Assembly (NCBI RefSeq): GCF_022829685.1 | Contig: NZ_JAKSYE010000118.1 | Span: forward strand, 32,554-96,553 | Length of the DNA stretch: 64,000 bases | Reading direction: 5' to 3' | Origin: Methylobacterium sp. E-045 | GTDB taxonomy: Bacteria > Pseudomonadota > Alphaproteobacteria > Rhizobiales > Beijerinckiaceae | Shown here: in pieces, positions 51,230 to 59,553 of the stretch | Numbering within the stretch: position 1 is the first letter of the stretch | How the letters are laid out: every line of letters begins with the position of its first letter | The notes under the pieces: generated by a model | Seen by the model: only the letters and a program-made list of their open reading frames with translations | What the model was told of the DNA's origin: nothing | Database searches by the model: none | Position numbers and translations under genes: made by a program

Positions 51230-52755
51230 TCCGGCTCCTGTGTCGGTGGCGGGTTGGGGGCGTTCGGACCGTCGTCGGTCGCTGTCGCAGGTGCGGACTT
51301 CTGCCGACCGTCGCTGGTGTAGGTCAGGCCCAGACTGTCGGCCCGCTCATTGTCACCGGCCTGCTCGGCGTCCACGGTCTCCGAGTCATAGCCGCCCTCG
51401 GCAACCTTGCGGGTGCGGGTCGAGAGACCGGCCTGGATCTCCATCGTCTTGCCCTGGACGTCCTGGACGGGGTGGATGTACGGCCACGCCTGCGGGATCC
51501 AGTTGACGGCGTAGGCGTCCTGCCGGGTCATCCCTTCAGGCAGGCGGAGCACACCGGAGAGCAGCGCGAGGTCGATCCACCGGATCCAGATCGGCCGGCA
51601 CAGCTGGAACACGACCAGATGATGCTGCCACTGCTCGACGGCGCGGCGGAAGTCGTTGAGCGCGGCGCGCAAGGTGCGGTCGTTCAGCTGGCTGTAGTCG
51701 CCGCTCAGGATCTCGTAGAGGAGCCCGCAGGCCGCCGCGACGCTGCGCTTCGACTCGCGCACGAACATCTCGAAGTTGGGCCCGACGTCCTTTGGATCGC
51801 TGAAGGTCATGTCCTCGCCGTCTGCCAGCACCTGAATGGTGCCGGGCTCGAAGTCGAGGGTGGCCACGCCATCATCATCGCCGGGATCGGTGCCGAGCGG
51901 CCCCTCTTGCCCATCGGCGAGCACCCGCTTCACGAAGCCAACGAGGCGGGCAGCGTTCTTCTTCCGGATCAGCTCGGCATCGAGATAGCCGTCGAGGTCG
52001 TAGAGGGTGCGCAGCGCCCGCGCGAGCCAAGGCTCTCCGCGATCCTGCCCGGGCCGCATCGCGCGGTAGAGGTGGCAGATGTCCGTGGCCGGGACTTCGA
52101 CGGGCTCACCGAAGCCGGTCGCCATCACACCGTCGCCCGGGTGCTCGCGATAGAGCCAGTATCCGGTCCGCTTGCCGATGGCGTCGTACTGAATACCCTG
52201 GCGAATGCGGTTGGTCGCATCGGTCTTCAGATGCGGGCAGTGGTCGCCCTCGAGCAGCTGCAGCTGCAGTGGAACCGTAAGCCCATCCTCGGGGCGTCGG
52301 GTGCGCAGGCGGGTGAAGGTCTCACCGCCCTCGACCATGCCCCGAACAGCGAGGGCCTGCAGGCCGTAGAAGTCGTGCGCGCCGATGCTGTCGGCCTCAT
52401 CCGTCCAGGCGAGGAACAGCTTCTGGATCTGCGCCCGGAAGGCGGCGTCCTCGGCTTTCCGCTTCTTCGCGGCGGCCTTCGACAGTCCTTCAACGGACCG
52501 CGCCGCCATGGAGCGCGGCACGATGCCGGTGCCGATAATGTTTGTGACGAGCCGGTCGACGGCCGCGCCGGCATAGGGGTTCTTCCTCGCCTGGTCGCGC
52601 GACTTCCGGCGTAGCTCGTCGAGCGCATAGACGATCGCCGAGTTCGGCCCGTAGCTGCCTACGCGCCATGAACGCGACCGGCGGCCGGCGCCGTTGGCGA
52701 CGTCGTAGGGCTGGCTCTCGCGCGCGACGGCGACGTCTTCTCCGGAGAGATCCAT
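51226..52755 (-). CDS. B: Portal protein, lambda family
   Basis: 509 aa from ATG 52755, overlapping the gpW stop (TGATG). It has SRSWRVGSYGPNSAIVYALD, ARKNPYAGAAVDRLVTNIIG, TGIVPRSMA, LLEGDHCPHLKTDATNRIRQ, ICHLYRAMRPGQDRGEPWLA and AACGLLYEILSGDYSQLNDR, all typical of the lambda gpB-type portal. It forms the ring through which DNA enters the head. Its C-terminus is acidic and Pro-rich (ATDDGPNAPNPPPTQEPE). Confidence 0.92.
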   Translation of the reverse strand: MDLSGEDVAVARESQPYDVANGAGRRSRSWRVGSYGPNSAIVYALDELRRKSRDQARKNPYAGAAVDRLVTNIIGTGIVPRSMAARSVEGLSKAAAKKRKAEDAAFRAQIQKLFLAWTDEADSIGAHDFYGLQALAVRGMVEGGETFTRLRTRRPEDGLTVPLQLQLLEGDHCPHLKTDATNRIRQGIQYDAIGKRTGYWLYREHPGDGVMATGFGEPVEVPATDICHLYRAMRPGQDRGEPWLARALRTLYDLDGYLDAELIRKKNAARLVGFVKRVLADGQEGPLGTDPGDDDGVATLDFEPGTIQVLADGEDMTFSDPKDVGPNFEMFVRESKRSVAAACGLLYEILSGDYSQLNDRTLRAALNDFRRAVEQWQHHLVVFQLCRPIWIRWIDLALLSGVLRLPEGMTRQDAYAVNWIPQAWPYIHPVQDVQGKTMEIQAGLSTRTRKVAEGGYDSETVDAEQAGDNERADSLGLTYTSDGRQKSAPATATDDGPNAPNPPPTQEPE

Positions 52756-53003
52756 CACCACCCGCTACGGCTCGTCGTGACGATCTGACGGGTGCGGCGT
52801 GGAGCACCGGCGGCCGGGCCCATCAGGGCCTGGAGACGCGCCAGCAGGTCCGAGCGAATGAGGCGCATGTCGCTGTAGTCGCGATAGCCCACGCTTCCGG
52901 TATCGGCGCTTTCCACGCGCTCGACGCCGCTCGCCATCGTCCGATCGATGTCCGCGATCTGCTTGCGCAAAGCGGCAATCTGCTTGTCGAGGTCGTCGGC
53001 CAT
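52755..53003 (-). CDS. Head-tail joining protein, gpW-like
   Basis: 82 aa: LDKQIAALRKQIADIDRTMA, then GYRDYSDMRLIRSDLLARLQ and a basic tail PRRTRQIVTTSRSGW. The helix, short hairpin, helix pattern and the place between large terminase and portal are those of gpW, which plugs the portal channel. Confidence 0.75.
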   Translation of the reverse strand: MADDLDKQIAALRKQIADIDRTMASGVERVESADTGSVGYRDYSDMRLIRSDLLARLQALMGPAAGAPRRTRQIVTTSRSGW

Positions 53004-53006
53004 TCG

Positions 53007-55085
53007 CTACCTCGTCGTTCTGCTTCGGACCTTGCTGCGGCGGCCGGCGGCGCGCTGAAGGTTCCGGGCCGCTAGCGAGCCGGCGGCGACTGTCGGTTGC
53101 TCAATCTCGGTCGGGACGATGACCCCGCCCCGCTCGACGCCGAGCGAAGCCTCCAGATCCCGCCAATGCACCTCGCGCCACCGGTCCCAGCCGCGCATGG
53201 CGGCGAGCCCGCGGGCATAGTTGGCGCAGTCGAGCACCTCGTTGCGCCGTCCGCCGATCGGAACCCACTCGCGACGCGTCCGGCCCCGGGTGACATGCGT
53301 GACGAGCTCCTCGGCCGTCAGCTGCTTCACCTGGTCCTCGGTCACATCCTCCGGCAGGTGGACGAAACCGGCCGGAAAGGGCCTGCCGTCTGGCGGGCGC
53401 TGCAGGGACAGACACCCCATCAGCTCTTGCTTGGCGAACGAGGCCCCGACCCGGATCGTTTTCAGGCCGCGGCGCAGCTTTTTGCCGGCCGGGGTCGCAT
53501 CCTTCGCGCCGACGCCGAGGAAGGCCGCTGCGTAGCTGTCCTGACCATCGACGGCATGGACCGGGCGGCCTGCCTGGCGCCGCACGAAGGCGTAGACCTC
53601 GGCGGTGAAGCCGCTGGAATCCACTCCCCAGTCCCGAACTGCCATGTCCGCGCCGCCCTCGTGCGGCCACGTCTCCGAGAACAGGGCTTCGAGGTCGTTC
53701 CAGACCTCAGCCCGGTTGGTGTCGCCCGGGAGCACCCGGTGTTCGATGAGCCAGCGCTCGCGGTTGCGTCCGAAGGCCCAGATGCTCGCCTCAAGGCGGT
53801 CTTTCTGAACGTCGACGCCGCCGAATAGGATCAGCCCCCCGAAAGGCACCGTCCCGCTGCGGTATCGACCCTTGCGGGTGTAGACATCTTGCCAGTCCGG
53901 CGCGTCAGCGCCTTCCTTCCAAGTCCTGGCAAGCTGCGTGTTGAAGAAGGTCCGCAAGGCCTCCGGTCCCCGCCGTAGCGCGCGGGCGAATTTCGCCACC
54001 GTCTCGCGAATGGTCTGCTTCGGGGCGTAAAGCTTCGACGCCTGGAACCCAGCATGATCGTTCGGCACCGCCTCGGTGCCGCAATGGATGCACAGGGCCC
54101 TTCGGACCCCGTAGGCCTCGGGCGCCCAGCGCTCCGGAGACTGGTTTTCGCCGCAGCAGGTGAACGAGCGGGTCTGCCGCCACTCGATTTTGCGCAGCGC
54201 GACGAGCCGCTGGGGCTCTGTCATCGGATGCTCGCAGGCTACGCACTCGTAGCGCGCGCTCTCCGCCCGGATTTTGCCGTCCGCATCCTTGTCGAAGCGG
54301 ACCTGCTCCCATTCGAGAGGGTGCCAGCCGTGACAACCAGGGCATTCGACAAACGCCTTACGCTGGTCACTCTCCTCATAGGAGGCTTCGATTGCGCTGC
54401 GGCCCGCCACCGTGGGCGAACAGGCCCGCACCGACAGACTGTTGGCCTTGAACTCGGCCTGGCGCTCCTCGGCGAGGTCGATGGGCGAGCCTTCGCCACC
54501 GGCGGAGAGCGGATATTTGTCGATCTCGTCACAGGTGAGCAGCCGGATCGGCCGCATCGCGAGGTTGGTCGGGCTGTTCGAGCCGACGAGGGTGATGTGT
54601 CCACCCGGGAACTGCTTGTGCGTCAGGGTCGCGCCGGCGTCCCGAGACTTCGAGTCCCCGAAGATCTCCCGCAGGACCGCCGTGTCCCGGATCATCGGGG
54701 CCAGCCGGTCCTTCGAGAAGGTCTCGGCCGCGTCGTCCTTGGGCTGAACCACGAGGATCGGGCACGGATCGATGTGCATGAACCGACCGAGGATGTTCTC
54801 GATCACGGTTGTTTTGAGGAGCTGCGTACATGCCATCAAGGTGATGACGCTGACGCCCGGCTCCGTCGCCGCGAGCATCGGGCCGCGGGCCACCTCGACC
54901 CGGGAGACGATGAAGCGACCGCCGTTCGACGATTCCTTGCTCAGCCTGCGATAGCGCTCGGCCCACTGGACCACATCTAGGTTCGGGGTCGGGGTTGCCC
55001 CCTTCCTCCATGACCTTGCGAGGCTGTCGGTATCAAGCGAACTCGGCCGAGGGTTCTCCGAGCTCGGAGAGATGCTGTTTGACAT
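53007..55085 (-). CDS. A: Terminase large subunit, GpA family
   Basis: 692 aa. The ATPase part shows TLMACTQLLKTTVIENILGR (with Q..K in the place of the classical P-loop), PILVVQPKDDAAETFSKDR, NSPTNLAMRPIRLLTCDEID (DE of Walker B) and four Cys in two CxxC/CxHC groups (VECPGCHGWHPLEW, YECVACEHPM). The nuclease part has GGVDVQKDRLEASIWAFGRN and the late RRNEVLDCANYARGLAAMRG. This is the lambda gpA type, which cuts at cos and pumps DNA. It overlaps the small subunit gene by 53 bases. Confidence 0.93.
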   Translation of the reverse strand: MSNSISPSSENPRPSSLDTDSLARSWRKGATPTPNLDVVQWAERYRRLSKESSNGGRFIVSRVEVARGPMLAATEPGVSVITLMACTQLLKTTVIENILGRFMHIDPCPILVVQPKDDAAETFSKDRLAPMIRDTAVLREIFGDSKSRDAGATLTHKQFPGGHITLVGSNSPTNLAMRPIRLLTCDEIDKYPLSAGGEGSPIDLAEERQAEFKANSLSVRACSPTVAGRSAIEASYEESDQRKAFVECPGCHGWHPLEWEQVRFDKDADGKIRAESARYECVACEHPMTEPQRLVALRKIEWRQTRSFTCCGENQSPERWAPEAYGVRRALCIHCGTEAVPNDHAGFQASKLYAPKQTIRETVAKFARALRRGPEALRTFFNTQLARTWKEGADAPDWQDVYTRKGRYRSGTVPFGGLILFGGVDVQKDRLEASIWAFGRNRERWLIEHRVLPGDTNRAEVWNDLEALFSETWPHEGGADMAVRDWGVDSSGFTAEVYAFVRRQAGRPVHAVDGQDSYAAAFLGVGAKDATPAGKKLRRGLKTIRVGASFAKQELMGCLSLQRPPDGRPFPAGFVHLPEDVTEDQVKQLTAEELVTHVTRGRTRREWVPIGGRRNEVLDCANYARGLAAMRGWDRWREVHWRDLEASLGVERGGVIVPTEIEQPTVAAGSLAARNLQRAAGRRSKVRSRTTR

Positions 55086-55671
55086 GCGCGTTCAGGATCG
55101 TCGTCAGCGCACGGGGGTCGACCTTCAGCTCATCCGCCATCACCACCGCGACCCGCGCCGGCCAGGACTGCCAGGCGTCGCGGTAATCACGAGCGGTGTC
55201 GAAGAACAGCTTCTCGGCCGCCTCGCGATCGACGAGCTTCTTGTCGTTCTTCTCGACCTCCTGCTTGCGCTGAAGGCCCAGGAAATTCTCCTTGCGCCGG
55301 ATCGCCTCCGGCAGCGGTAGGTTCGTCGGGTCGAGCGGGCCGATGTCCTCGGCCTCGTCGCCGTCCGGAAGCGCTGCCGGTCTCGGCATCGCATCGCCGA
55401 GCTTCTGCCAGGTGTCGGGCTTGGGCTTCGCTGGCGCCGTCGGCTCGCGCGCCGAAGTGTTACCGGTAACGGCCCGGATGGGCCGATGGGTAACACCGCC
55501 TCGGTAGCTCGCAGGGCGCTGATCCAGGTTCCATTCCGACGCTTCAACGTCGATCAAACCTGCATCAGAAACTACCAGCAAGCCCTTCTGTTTCCACGCA
55601 GTTACGGCCTTGCGGGATACCCCTCGCCGACGGGCGAAATCGGCTTGGCTAAGGTGCCTGTCGTCGCTCAT
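55033..55671 (-). CDS. Terminase small subunit (Nu1-like)
   Basis: 212 aa. The N-terminal winged helix-turn-helix is HLSQADFARRRGVSRKAVTA, then WKQKGLLVVSDAGLIDVEAS. A variable linker leads to a C-terminal coiled region (AIRRKENFLGLQRKQEVEKN, then DKKLVDREAAEKLFFDTARD and VVMADELKVDP) as in Nu1/terminase small subunits of cos phages. It should bind cos-type repeats just upstream of its own gene and recruit the large subunit. Confidence 0.88.
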   Translation of the reverse strand: MSDDRHLSQADFARRRGVSRKAVTAWKQKGLLVVSDAGLIDVEASEWNLDQRPASYRGGVTHRPIRAVTGNTSAREPTAPAKPKPDTWQKLGDAMPRPAALPDGDEAEDIGPLDPTNLPLPEAIRRKENFLGLQRKQEVEKNDKKLVDREAAEKLFFDTARDYRDAWQSWPARVAVVMADELKVDPRALTTILNAHVKQHLSELGEPSAEFA

Positions 55672-55675
55672 CCCG

Positions 55676-55772
55676 GCTGTTACCTGTTACCCTGTTACCG
55701 GGTTTTTGGACCCTGGCGCTAGGAACATTGGGGGCCCCGACCACCCGTATAGGGTTGGAGGCGCCAGGGTCC
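55676..55772. promoter_or_regulatory. Candidate cos/packaging region: GTTACC repeats and 12-bp inverted repeat
   Basis: Three near-tandem GTTACC units occur at about 55679-55699, right before the terminase small subunit start. Then GGACCCTGGCGC (55708-55719) and GCGCCAGGGTCC (55761-55772) are perfect inverted repeats around a GC-rich centre with GGGGCCCC. In cos phages the nicking site and small-subunit binding sites lie at this position. The same structure could be an operator or terminator. Confidence 0.5.
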
Positions 55773-55973
55773 CTCGGCACCTAGGACGGACGTCCCATCA
55801 ACTAAGCGTTGGCAACATCAGGGGTGCGGTTTCGAGGCGAGGCTTGAGGGTGGTGAACCGGGCCATCGCCAGCATCCTGATCTTGACGGAAGTGGTGGTT
55901 GCTGATCGGTTGAGGGGTCGGCGCTACTCGCGCCAAAGTCGCAGCATAGCGACGGCTAGAGGAGCAGACCGTG

Positions 55974-56588
55974 ATGACTGATGCCTTCTACAACCGCGTC
56001 GGCGCTGAGCGTATCGACGATCGCCAAGTCGCCGAAGTCATCGGCATCGCCCACGGTATTATCGCCGATGGCAGCGTATCTCAGGCGGAAGTCGAATACC
56101 TTCAGAAGTGGCTTGAGGCCCGCGTGAATGTCACGTCGAACCCGGTCGTTCGGCTGCTTCGAGATCGAGTGAACGAGGTGCTCGCCGATGGCATCGTTGA
56201 TGAAGACGAAGCCAAAGACTTGATGTCGACGTTGTCCGCATTTGCTGGCGGCGACTTCGAGAAAGGCGAACTGACGAAATCGACCAGCCTACCTCTCTGC
56301 AATCCCTTTCCTTCCATGGTCTTCCACGGCTCGCTCATCTGCTTCACAGGCACGTTTGCGTTCGGCCAGAGGAGGCATTGCGAGGAAGCGGCGCTGGCGC
56401 TCGGCGCGGTTCCAGGAAGCCTGACCGCAGCAACCCGCTATCTTGTGGTCGGCGCCTATGCGACCGAAAGCTGGAAGCAGTCCTCGTTTGGGCGGAAGAT
56501 CGAAAAAGCCGTCGACCTGCGAACCAAGGGCAAGCCAATCAACATCGTTGGCGAAGCACACTGGGTTGAACAGATGAACGGTCGTTAG
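55974..56588 (+). CDS. BRCT-domain protein with TerB-like helical N-terminus
   Basis: 204 aa; AGAGGAG lies 9 bases before ATG 55974 (GTG 55971 is possible). Residues 10-95 form a helical bundle of TerB/tellurite-resistance type (IDDRQVAEVIGIAHGIIADG, then LRDRVNEVLADGIVDEDEAK). The C-terminal half is a BRCT domain: SMVFHGSLICFTGTFAFGQR, ALALGAVPGSLTAATRYLVV, and INIVGEAHWVEQM at the end, like DNA ligase BRCTs. It may bind DNA ends or phosphorylated partners. It starts a plus-strand run of early or moron genes. Confidence 0.75.
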   Translation: MTDAFYNRVGAERIDDRQVAEVIGIAHGIIADGSVSQAEVEYLQKWLEARVNVTSNPVVRLLRDRVNEVLADGIVDEDEAKDLMSTLSAFAGGDFEKGELTKSTSLPLCNPFPSMVFHGSLICFTGTFAFGQRRHCEEAALALGAVPGSLTAATRYLVVGAYATESWKQSSFGRKIEKAVDLRTKGKPINIVGEAHWVEQMNGR

Positions 56589-56622
56589 CGCGCTGGCCGC
56601 CACTGAAACAGAGGACAATTTT

Positions 56623-56988
56623 ATGGACACCGATGAGCCAACACCCATCACGGTACGATGGAAACACCTGGGTAAAAGTATTGGCCTGACGGTTTCTCGC
56701 GCGGGCCAAGAAGTATTGGAGACTGCTCTAACGGCGCCCGAATTGGATGATCTCATCCAGCTTTTAGGCCAGCTTCGGTCAGGGCTTCCAGACACGGTTA
56801 ACCCCGAACTTGAGCCCAACGCTCGGGTTGTATGTACACCACATCCCGCAGTGGTGATGAGGAGTCAGGGAGATCAAGGCTTTGAACTAATTTTCCGCCA
56901 CCCTGGATACGGATGGCTTTCATTCCTTCTTAGCACCCAGACGCAAGAAGCAATTGGCAAAGCGCTCCTTGCGTCGCCACCGAAGTAA
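56623..56988 (+). CDS. Hypothetical protein
   Basis: 121 aa with GAGGA eight bases before the ATG. The N-terminus is MDTDEPTPITVRWKHLGKSI, then GLTVSRAGQEVLETALTAPE, LDDLIQLLGQLRSGLPD and a C-terminal FELIFRHPGYGWLSFLLST. No family recognised; alpha/beta and soluble. It lies 34 bases after the BRCT gene on the same strand and is probably co-transcribed. Confidence 0.6.
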   Translation: MDTDEPTPITVRWKHLGKSIGLTVSRAGQEVLETALTAPELDDLIQLLGQLRSGLPDTVNPELEPNARVVCTPHPAVVMRSQGDQGFELIFRHPGYGWLSFLLSTQTQEAIGKALLASPPK

Positions 56989-57079
56989 CTACCGCCTCAG
57001 CGGCAAATTGACGGACGAGCGGCGAGGACTCGACTCAGCAGCGATGTTTCTGCAACTAAGCGTTAGGAGGAACGCTGAA

Positions 57080-57388
57080 ATGGCAAAAACGTCCGAACCC
57101 GAGTTGGGCCGCGCAGTGATGCGCTTTTTGGCGACCCGACCAGGGTACCAATCTACAATGCGCGTGATCATCAAAAGACTGCCCGCGCACATAGCGCTAA
57201 CGACTGAAGATCATGAGCCGTCAGGGACACGAGTGGGCGAAGCGATGTGGGAACAGCGCGTTCGCAATCTGAAATCTCACAGTGCGACGCCGGGTAACGT
57301 CATCGCAGAAGGTTATGTTGAACGCCCATCACGCGGCAACTATCGCCTAACTGCTAGCGGTGCCAAGCATCTCGGCCTGTCTCCCTGA
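57080..57388 (+). CDS. Mrr_N-like winged-helix protein
   Basis: 102 aa from the ATG giving MAKTSEPELGRAVMRFLATR, preceded by AGGAGG. The wHTH pattern is MWEQRVRNLKSHSATPGNVI, AEGYVERPSRGNYRLTASGA, then KHLGL, resembling the N-terminal DNA-binding domain of Mrr restriction proteins. No nuclease domain is attached. Its 3' end overlaps the convergent methyltransferase gene by 42 bases. It could be a regulator of the modification gene. Confidence 0.65.
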   Translation: MAKTSEPELGRAVMRFLATRPGYQSTMRVIIKRLPAHIALTTEDHEPSGTRVGEAMWEQRVRNLKSHSATPGNVIAEGYVERPSRGNYRLTASGAKHLGLSP

Positions 57389-57979
57389 GGAGTATCTGGC
57401 TTTGTAGCCAGGCTTGAACCATTTCAACTCGGTCCCACCGAGCGCATCTTTGTCCCAAACGAACCATGCGTAAGCAGTAGTTCCGCTACCCTTTTGCACC
57501 GCGCCCGATGGGTAGAAGGTGATCCGCTCACTGAAAACCCAGACCCGACTTGGCGGATGAACAGCAAAAATCGTACTGGCTCGGTTGGCTCCCTCAAGGA
57601 ATGCCAACCGTAGCAGCAAAGCGAACTTTCGCTTGGAAGCCTCGACCCCGCTCCTAACAAATCCCTCCGCAGCGTTGTACGGCGGGTTTGTAACGATGTT
57701 GTCCGCCCTTCGCCTGGGGGACAAAAAGTCTTCGCCTGCCTCGCCGTAACCCCTGTCGAACAGATCAGAGCTAATTACGGACCTGTTCGCCGTCTCCAGC
57801 ACGCGGGACATAGCGCCATCGCCGCACGCACTTTCCCAAACGTCACCGACAAACTTTTCATTGTCGATTAGTGCATGAGTTGCCCAGGCTGGGGTCGGGA
57901 AAAAGTCTGGACCGTCAAGGTCCGCGAAGCGTTTCGCTGTCGGCTTGAAGCCGCCGTTCAGGTGATAGGTCGCATCCAT
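57347..57979 (-). CDS. Phage DNA adenine methyltransferase
   Basis: 210 aa. FADLDGPDFFPTPAWATHAL, WESACGDGAMSRVLE (AdoMet-binding motif I) and NIVTNPPYNAAEGFV (catalytic NPPY) identify a class I N6-adenine methyltransferase of the compact phage type. A later IFAVHPPSRVWVFSERITFY stretch is typical of these proteins. No partner restriction enzyme is next to it, so it probably protects phage DNA or adjusts host regulation. Confidence 0.85.
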   Translation of the reverse strand: MDATYHLNGGFKPTAKRFADLDGPDFFPTPAWATHALIDNEKFVGDVWESACGDGAMSRVLETANRSVISSDLFDRGYGEAGEDFLSPRRRADNIVTNPPYNAAEGFVRSGVEASKRKFALLLRLAFLEGANRASTIFAVHPPSRVWVFSERITFYPSGAVQKGSGTTAYAWFVWDKDALGGTELKWFKPGYKARYSSGRQAEMLGTASS

Positions 57980-58078
57980 GGCCCATCTTAACCGAACGAG
58001 AGCGATCCTGTCTCTCCACCGGTTGAGTCAAAGCGACTCACGTCCCCGATCGACGATCTGCAGGCCTCTGGTTGATGA

Positions 58079-58121
58079 TGGTGGCACCGCTCGGATTTGA
58101 ACCGTGGACCTTCAGACGATG
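58079..58121 (-). pseudogene. tRNA 3'-end fragment
   Basis: Reading the minus strand, GTCTGAAGGTC is followed by CACGGTTCAAATCCGAG (T-arm with one mismatch) and CGGTGCCACCA, which has a 3' acceptor strand, discriminator A and CCA. No matching 5' half with GGCACCG occurs within the next 100 bases, so this is a fragment and not a working tRNA. Such fragments usually mark integration of an element into a tRNA gene. It lies inside the prophage cargo region. Confidence 0.55.
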
Positions 58122-58201
58122 AGCATGAGGGCTTGTGAGATCGGCGATGGCGAGGTGGTAGAGAGAACCTGATCCCCTGCGCCATCGCTAAGGCCTGCCA
58201 C

Positions 58202-58858
58202 ATGAACCGACCGTCGCAACTTACCTTCGGCCTGCTGCTCACCGGGCTGGCCGGCTACATCGACGCGATAGGGTTCATCCAGCTCACCGGGCTGTACACA
58301 TCGTTCATGAGCGGCAACACCACGCAGATGGGGGTGTCGATCTCTCACGGTGCGGTGGACGGCATCGTAAGGCCAGCCGTCTTGATCGCCACGTTCCTCC
58401 TCGGGTCGACCATTGCCAGTGGCTTGTCCATCGTCACGCCTGCGCCCTGGAAGACGACGATCGTCCTGACCTACGAGGCCATTCTCGTCTTCGGAGCGTT
58501 CGCCCTCGGGCTGCAATTGCCCGATCTAGGTCTGGTGTCGTTCTTCCTGGCTTTGGCCATGGGTGCGCAGAACGCCGTTCTTGGCTCAGTGCAAGGCTTT
58601 CGAGCCGGAACGACCTTCGTCACTGGGGCGCTGTTCAGCCTTGGTCAGAAGATTGCCGCCGCCTTCACTAAGACGGGGCCGCCCCTGGGCTGGGTTGGCG
58701 ATGCCGCGGTCTGGTTGGCCCTATTGATCGGAGCCATTGGTGGAGCCGCTGTCTACGGCACCATCGGTATCTTCGCCTTGATCTTGCCCGCCGGCCTCAC
58801 AGCCTGCCTCGCAACTATGGCCGCGCTATTCGCTAGGGCGCATCGGGTCGGCGCCTGA
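58202..58858 (+). CDS. DUF1275 (YoaK-type) membrane protein
   Basis: 218 aa with about six transmembrane segments. It shows LTGLAGYIDAIGFIQLTGLY, TSFMSGNTTQMGVSI and ALAMGAQNAVLGSVQGFRAG, then TTFVTGALFSLGQKIA, the conserved face of DUF1275. Members are inner-membrane proteins of unknown transport function. It is a bacterial-type gene and probably cargo in the prophage. Upstream context is the tRNA fragment; the ribosome site is weak. Confidence 0.88.
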   Translation: MNRPSQLTFGLLLTGLAGYIDAIGFIQLTGLYTSFMSGNTTQMGVSISHGAVDGIVRPAVLIATFLLGSTIASGLSIVTPAPWKTTIVLTYEAILVFGAFALGLQLPDLGLVSFFLALAMGAQNAVLGSVQGFRAGTTFVTGALFSLGQKIAAAFTKTGPPLGWVGDAAVWLALLIGAIGGAAVYGTIGIFALILPAGLTACLATMAALFARAHRVGA

Positions 58859-58910
58859 AGGGGGCCAGGAATGACGGTGAGCGGTGAGGCTCAATGGTCG
58901 GGGGCGAACG

Positions 58911-59462
58911 ATGCAATCTGATCCTGAAACGATGAACGAGCAGTTCCGGACGGACTGGTCACGGTTCCATCACAACCTAGAGCCAACAGGATGGCTTCTA
59001 AGGTCCGGATCGATTCCCTGGGTTCGCTTTCATGCGCTTCCCGACTCCAAGCGCTATGCCGAAGATGCCACCGAGCGTGCGACGATCCTTGCTCGAGCAT
59101 ATGCTCTTGCGGCTGAAGTGCTTGGCGAAGGTGCCCCGTGTTGGATGATCGTGTCGCGGACCGGAGAGGAAGTGGCCGGAACTGCACCTGCTTTAGAGTG
59201 GACGTATGATGACGACGGCGATCTCAGCATTTGGCGCAGCTACGTCAGCTTAATCGAATGGCGCACGGGCGAACACGACCAGGTGCTGACAGATATTGCC
59301 GAATGGAAAACCGCCAACGAAGTCTGGATGGCTAGGGCCACGGGGGAGATCTTTGCGCCATACGATGGCGGCTTTGACCTCTTCCTATCTGACTGGACGC
59401 GCGTAGCCTTCTTGAAGCAAAAATGGGCCGACTGGCTTTCTTCGCATCCCGAAGGTCTGTGA
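58911..59462 (+). CDS. DUF3885-type hypothetical protein
   Basis: 183 aa from ATG 58911, with CGGGGG six bases upstream; GTG 58884 is an alternative. SIPWVRFHALPDSKRYAEDA, ERATILARAYALAAEVLGEG, PCWMIVSRTGEE and EWTYDDDGDLSIWRSYVSLI agree with DUF3885, where an RFxxLPxSKRY motif is conserved. Soluble. The function is unknown; DUF3885 genes often occur in mobile regions. It follows the DUF1275 gene closely. Confidence 0.65.
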   Translation: MQSDPETMNEQFRTDWSRFHHNLEPTGWLLRSGSIPWVRFHALPDSKRYAEDATERATILARAYALAAEVLGEGAPCWMIVSRTGEEVAGTAPALEWTYDDDGDLSIWRSYVSLIEWRTGEHDQVLTDIAEWKTANEVWMARATGEIFAPYDGGFDLFLSDWTRVAFLKQKWADWLSSHPEGL

Positions 59463-59553
59463 GAACTTGCTGCCACCCGTTTTTCTTAAGCTTCGCCACC
59501 GGCGAGGTGAGGAAATGGCCCTGCGGGTATCTAAGGTTCCAAGGCGAAGCTGA

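Noticed and set aside
55799..57065. 12-mer CAACTAAGCGTT occurring twice before plus-strand genes
   Set aside because: A 12-base match is expected by chance many times in 64 kb and no longer similarity surrounds it.
58079..58180. Complete tRNA gene on the minus strand
   Set aside because: No 5' acceptor strand or D-arm complementing the 3' end was found, and the T-stem has a mismatch.
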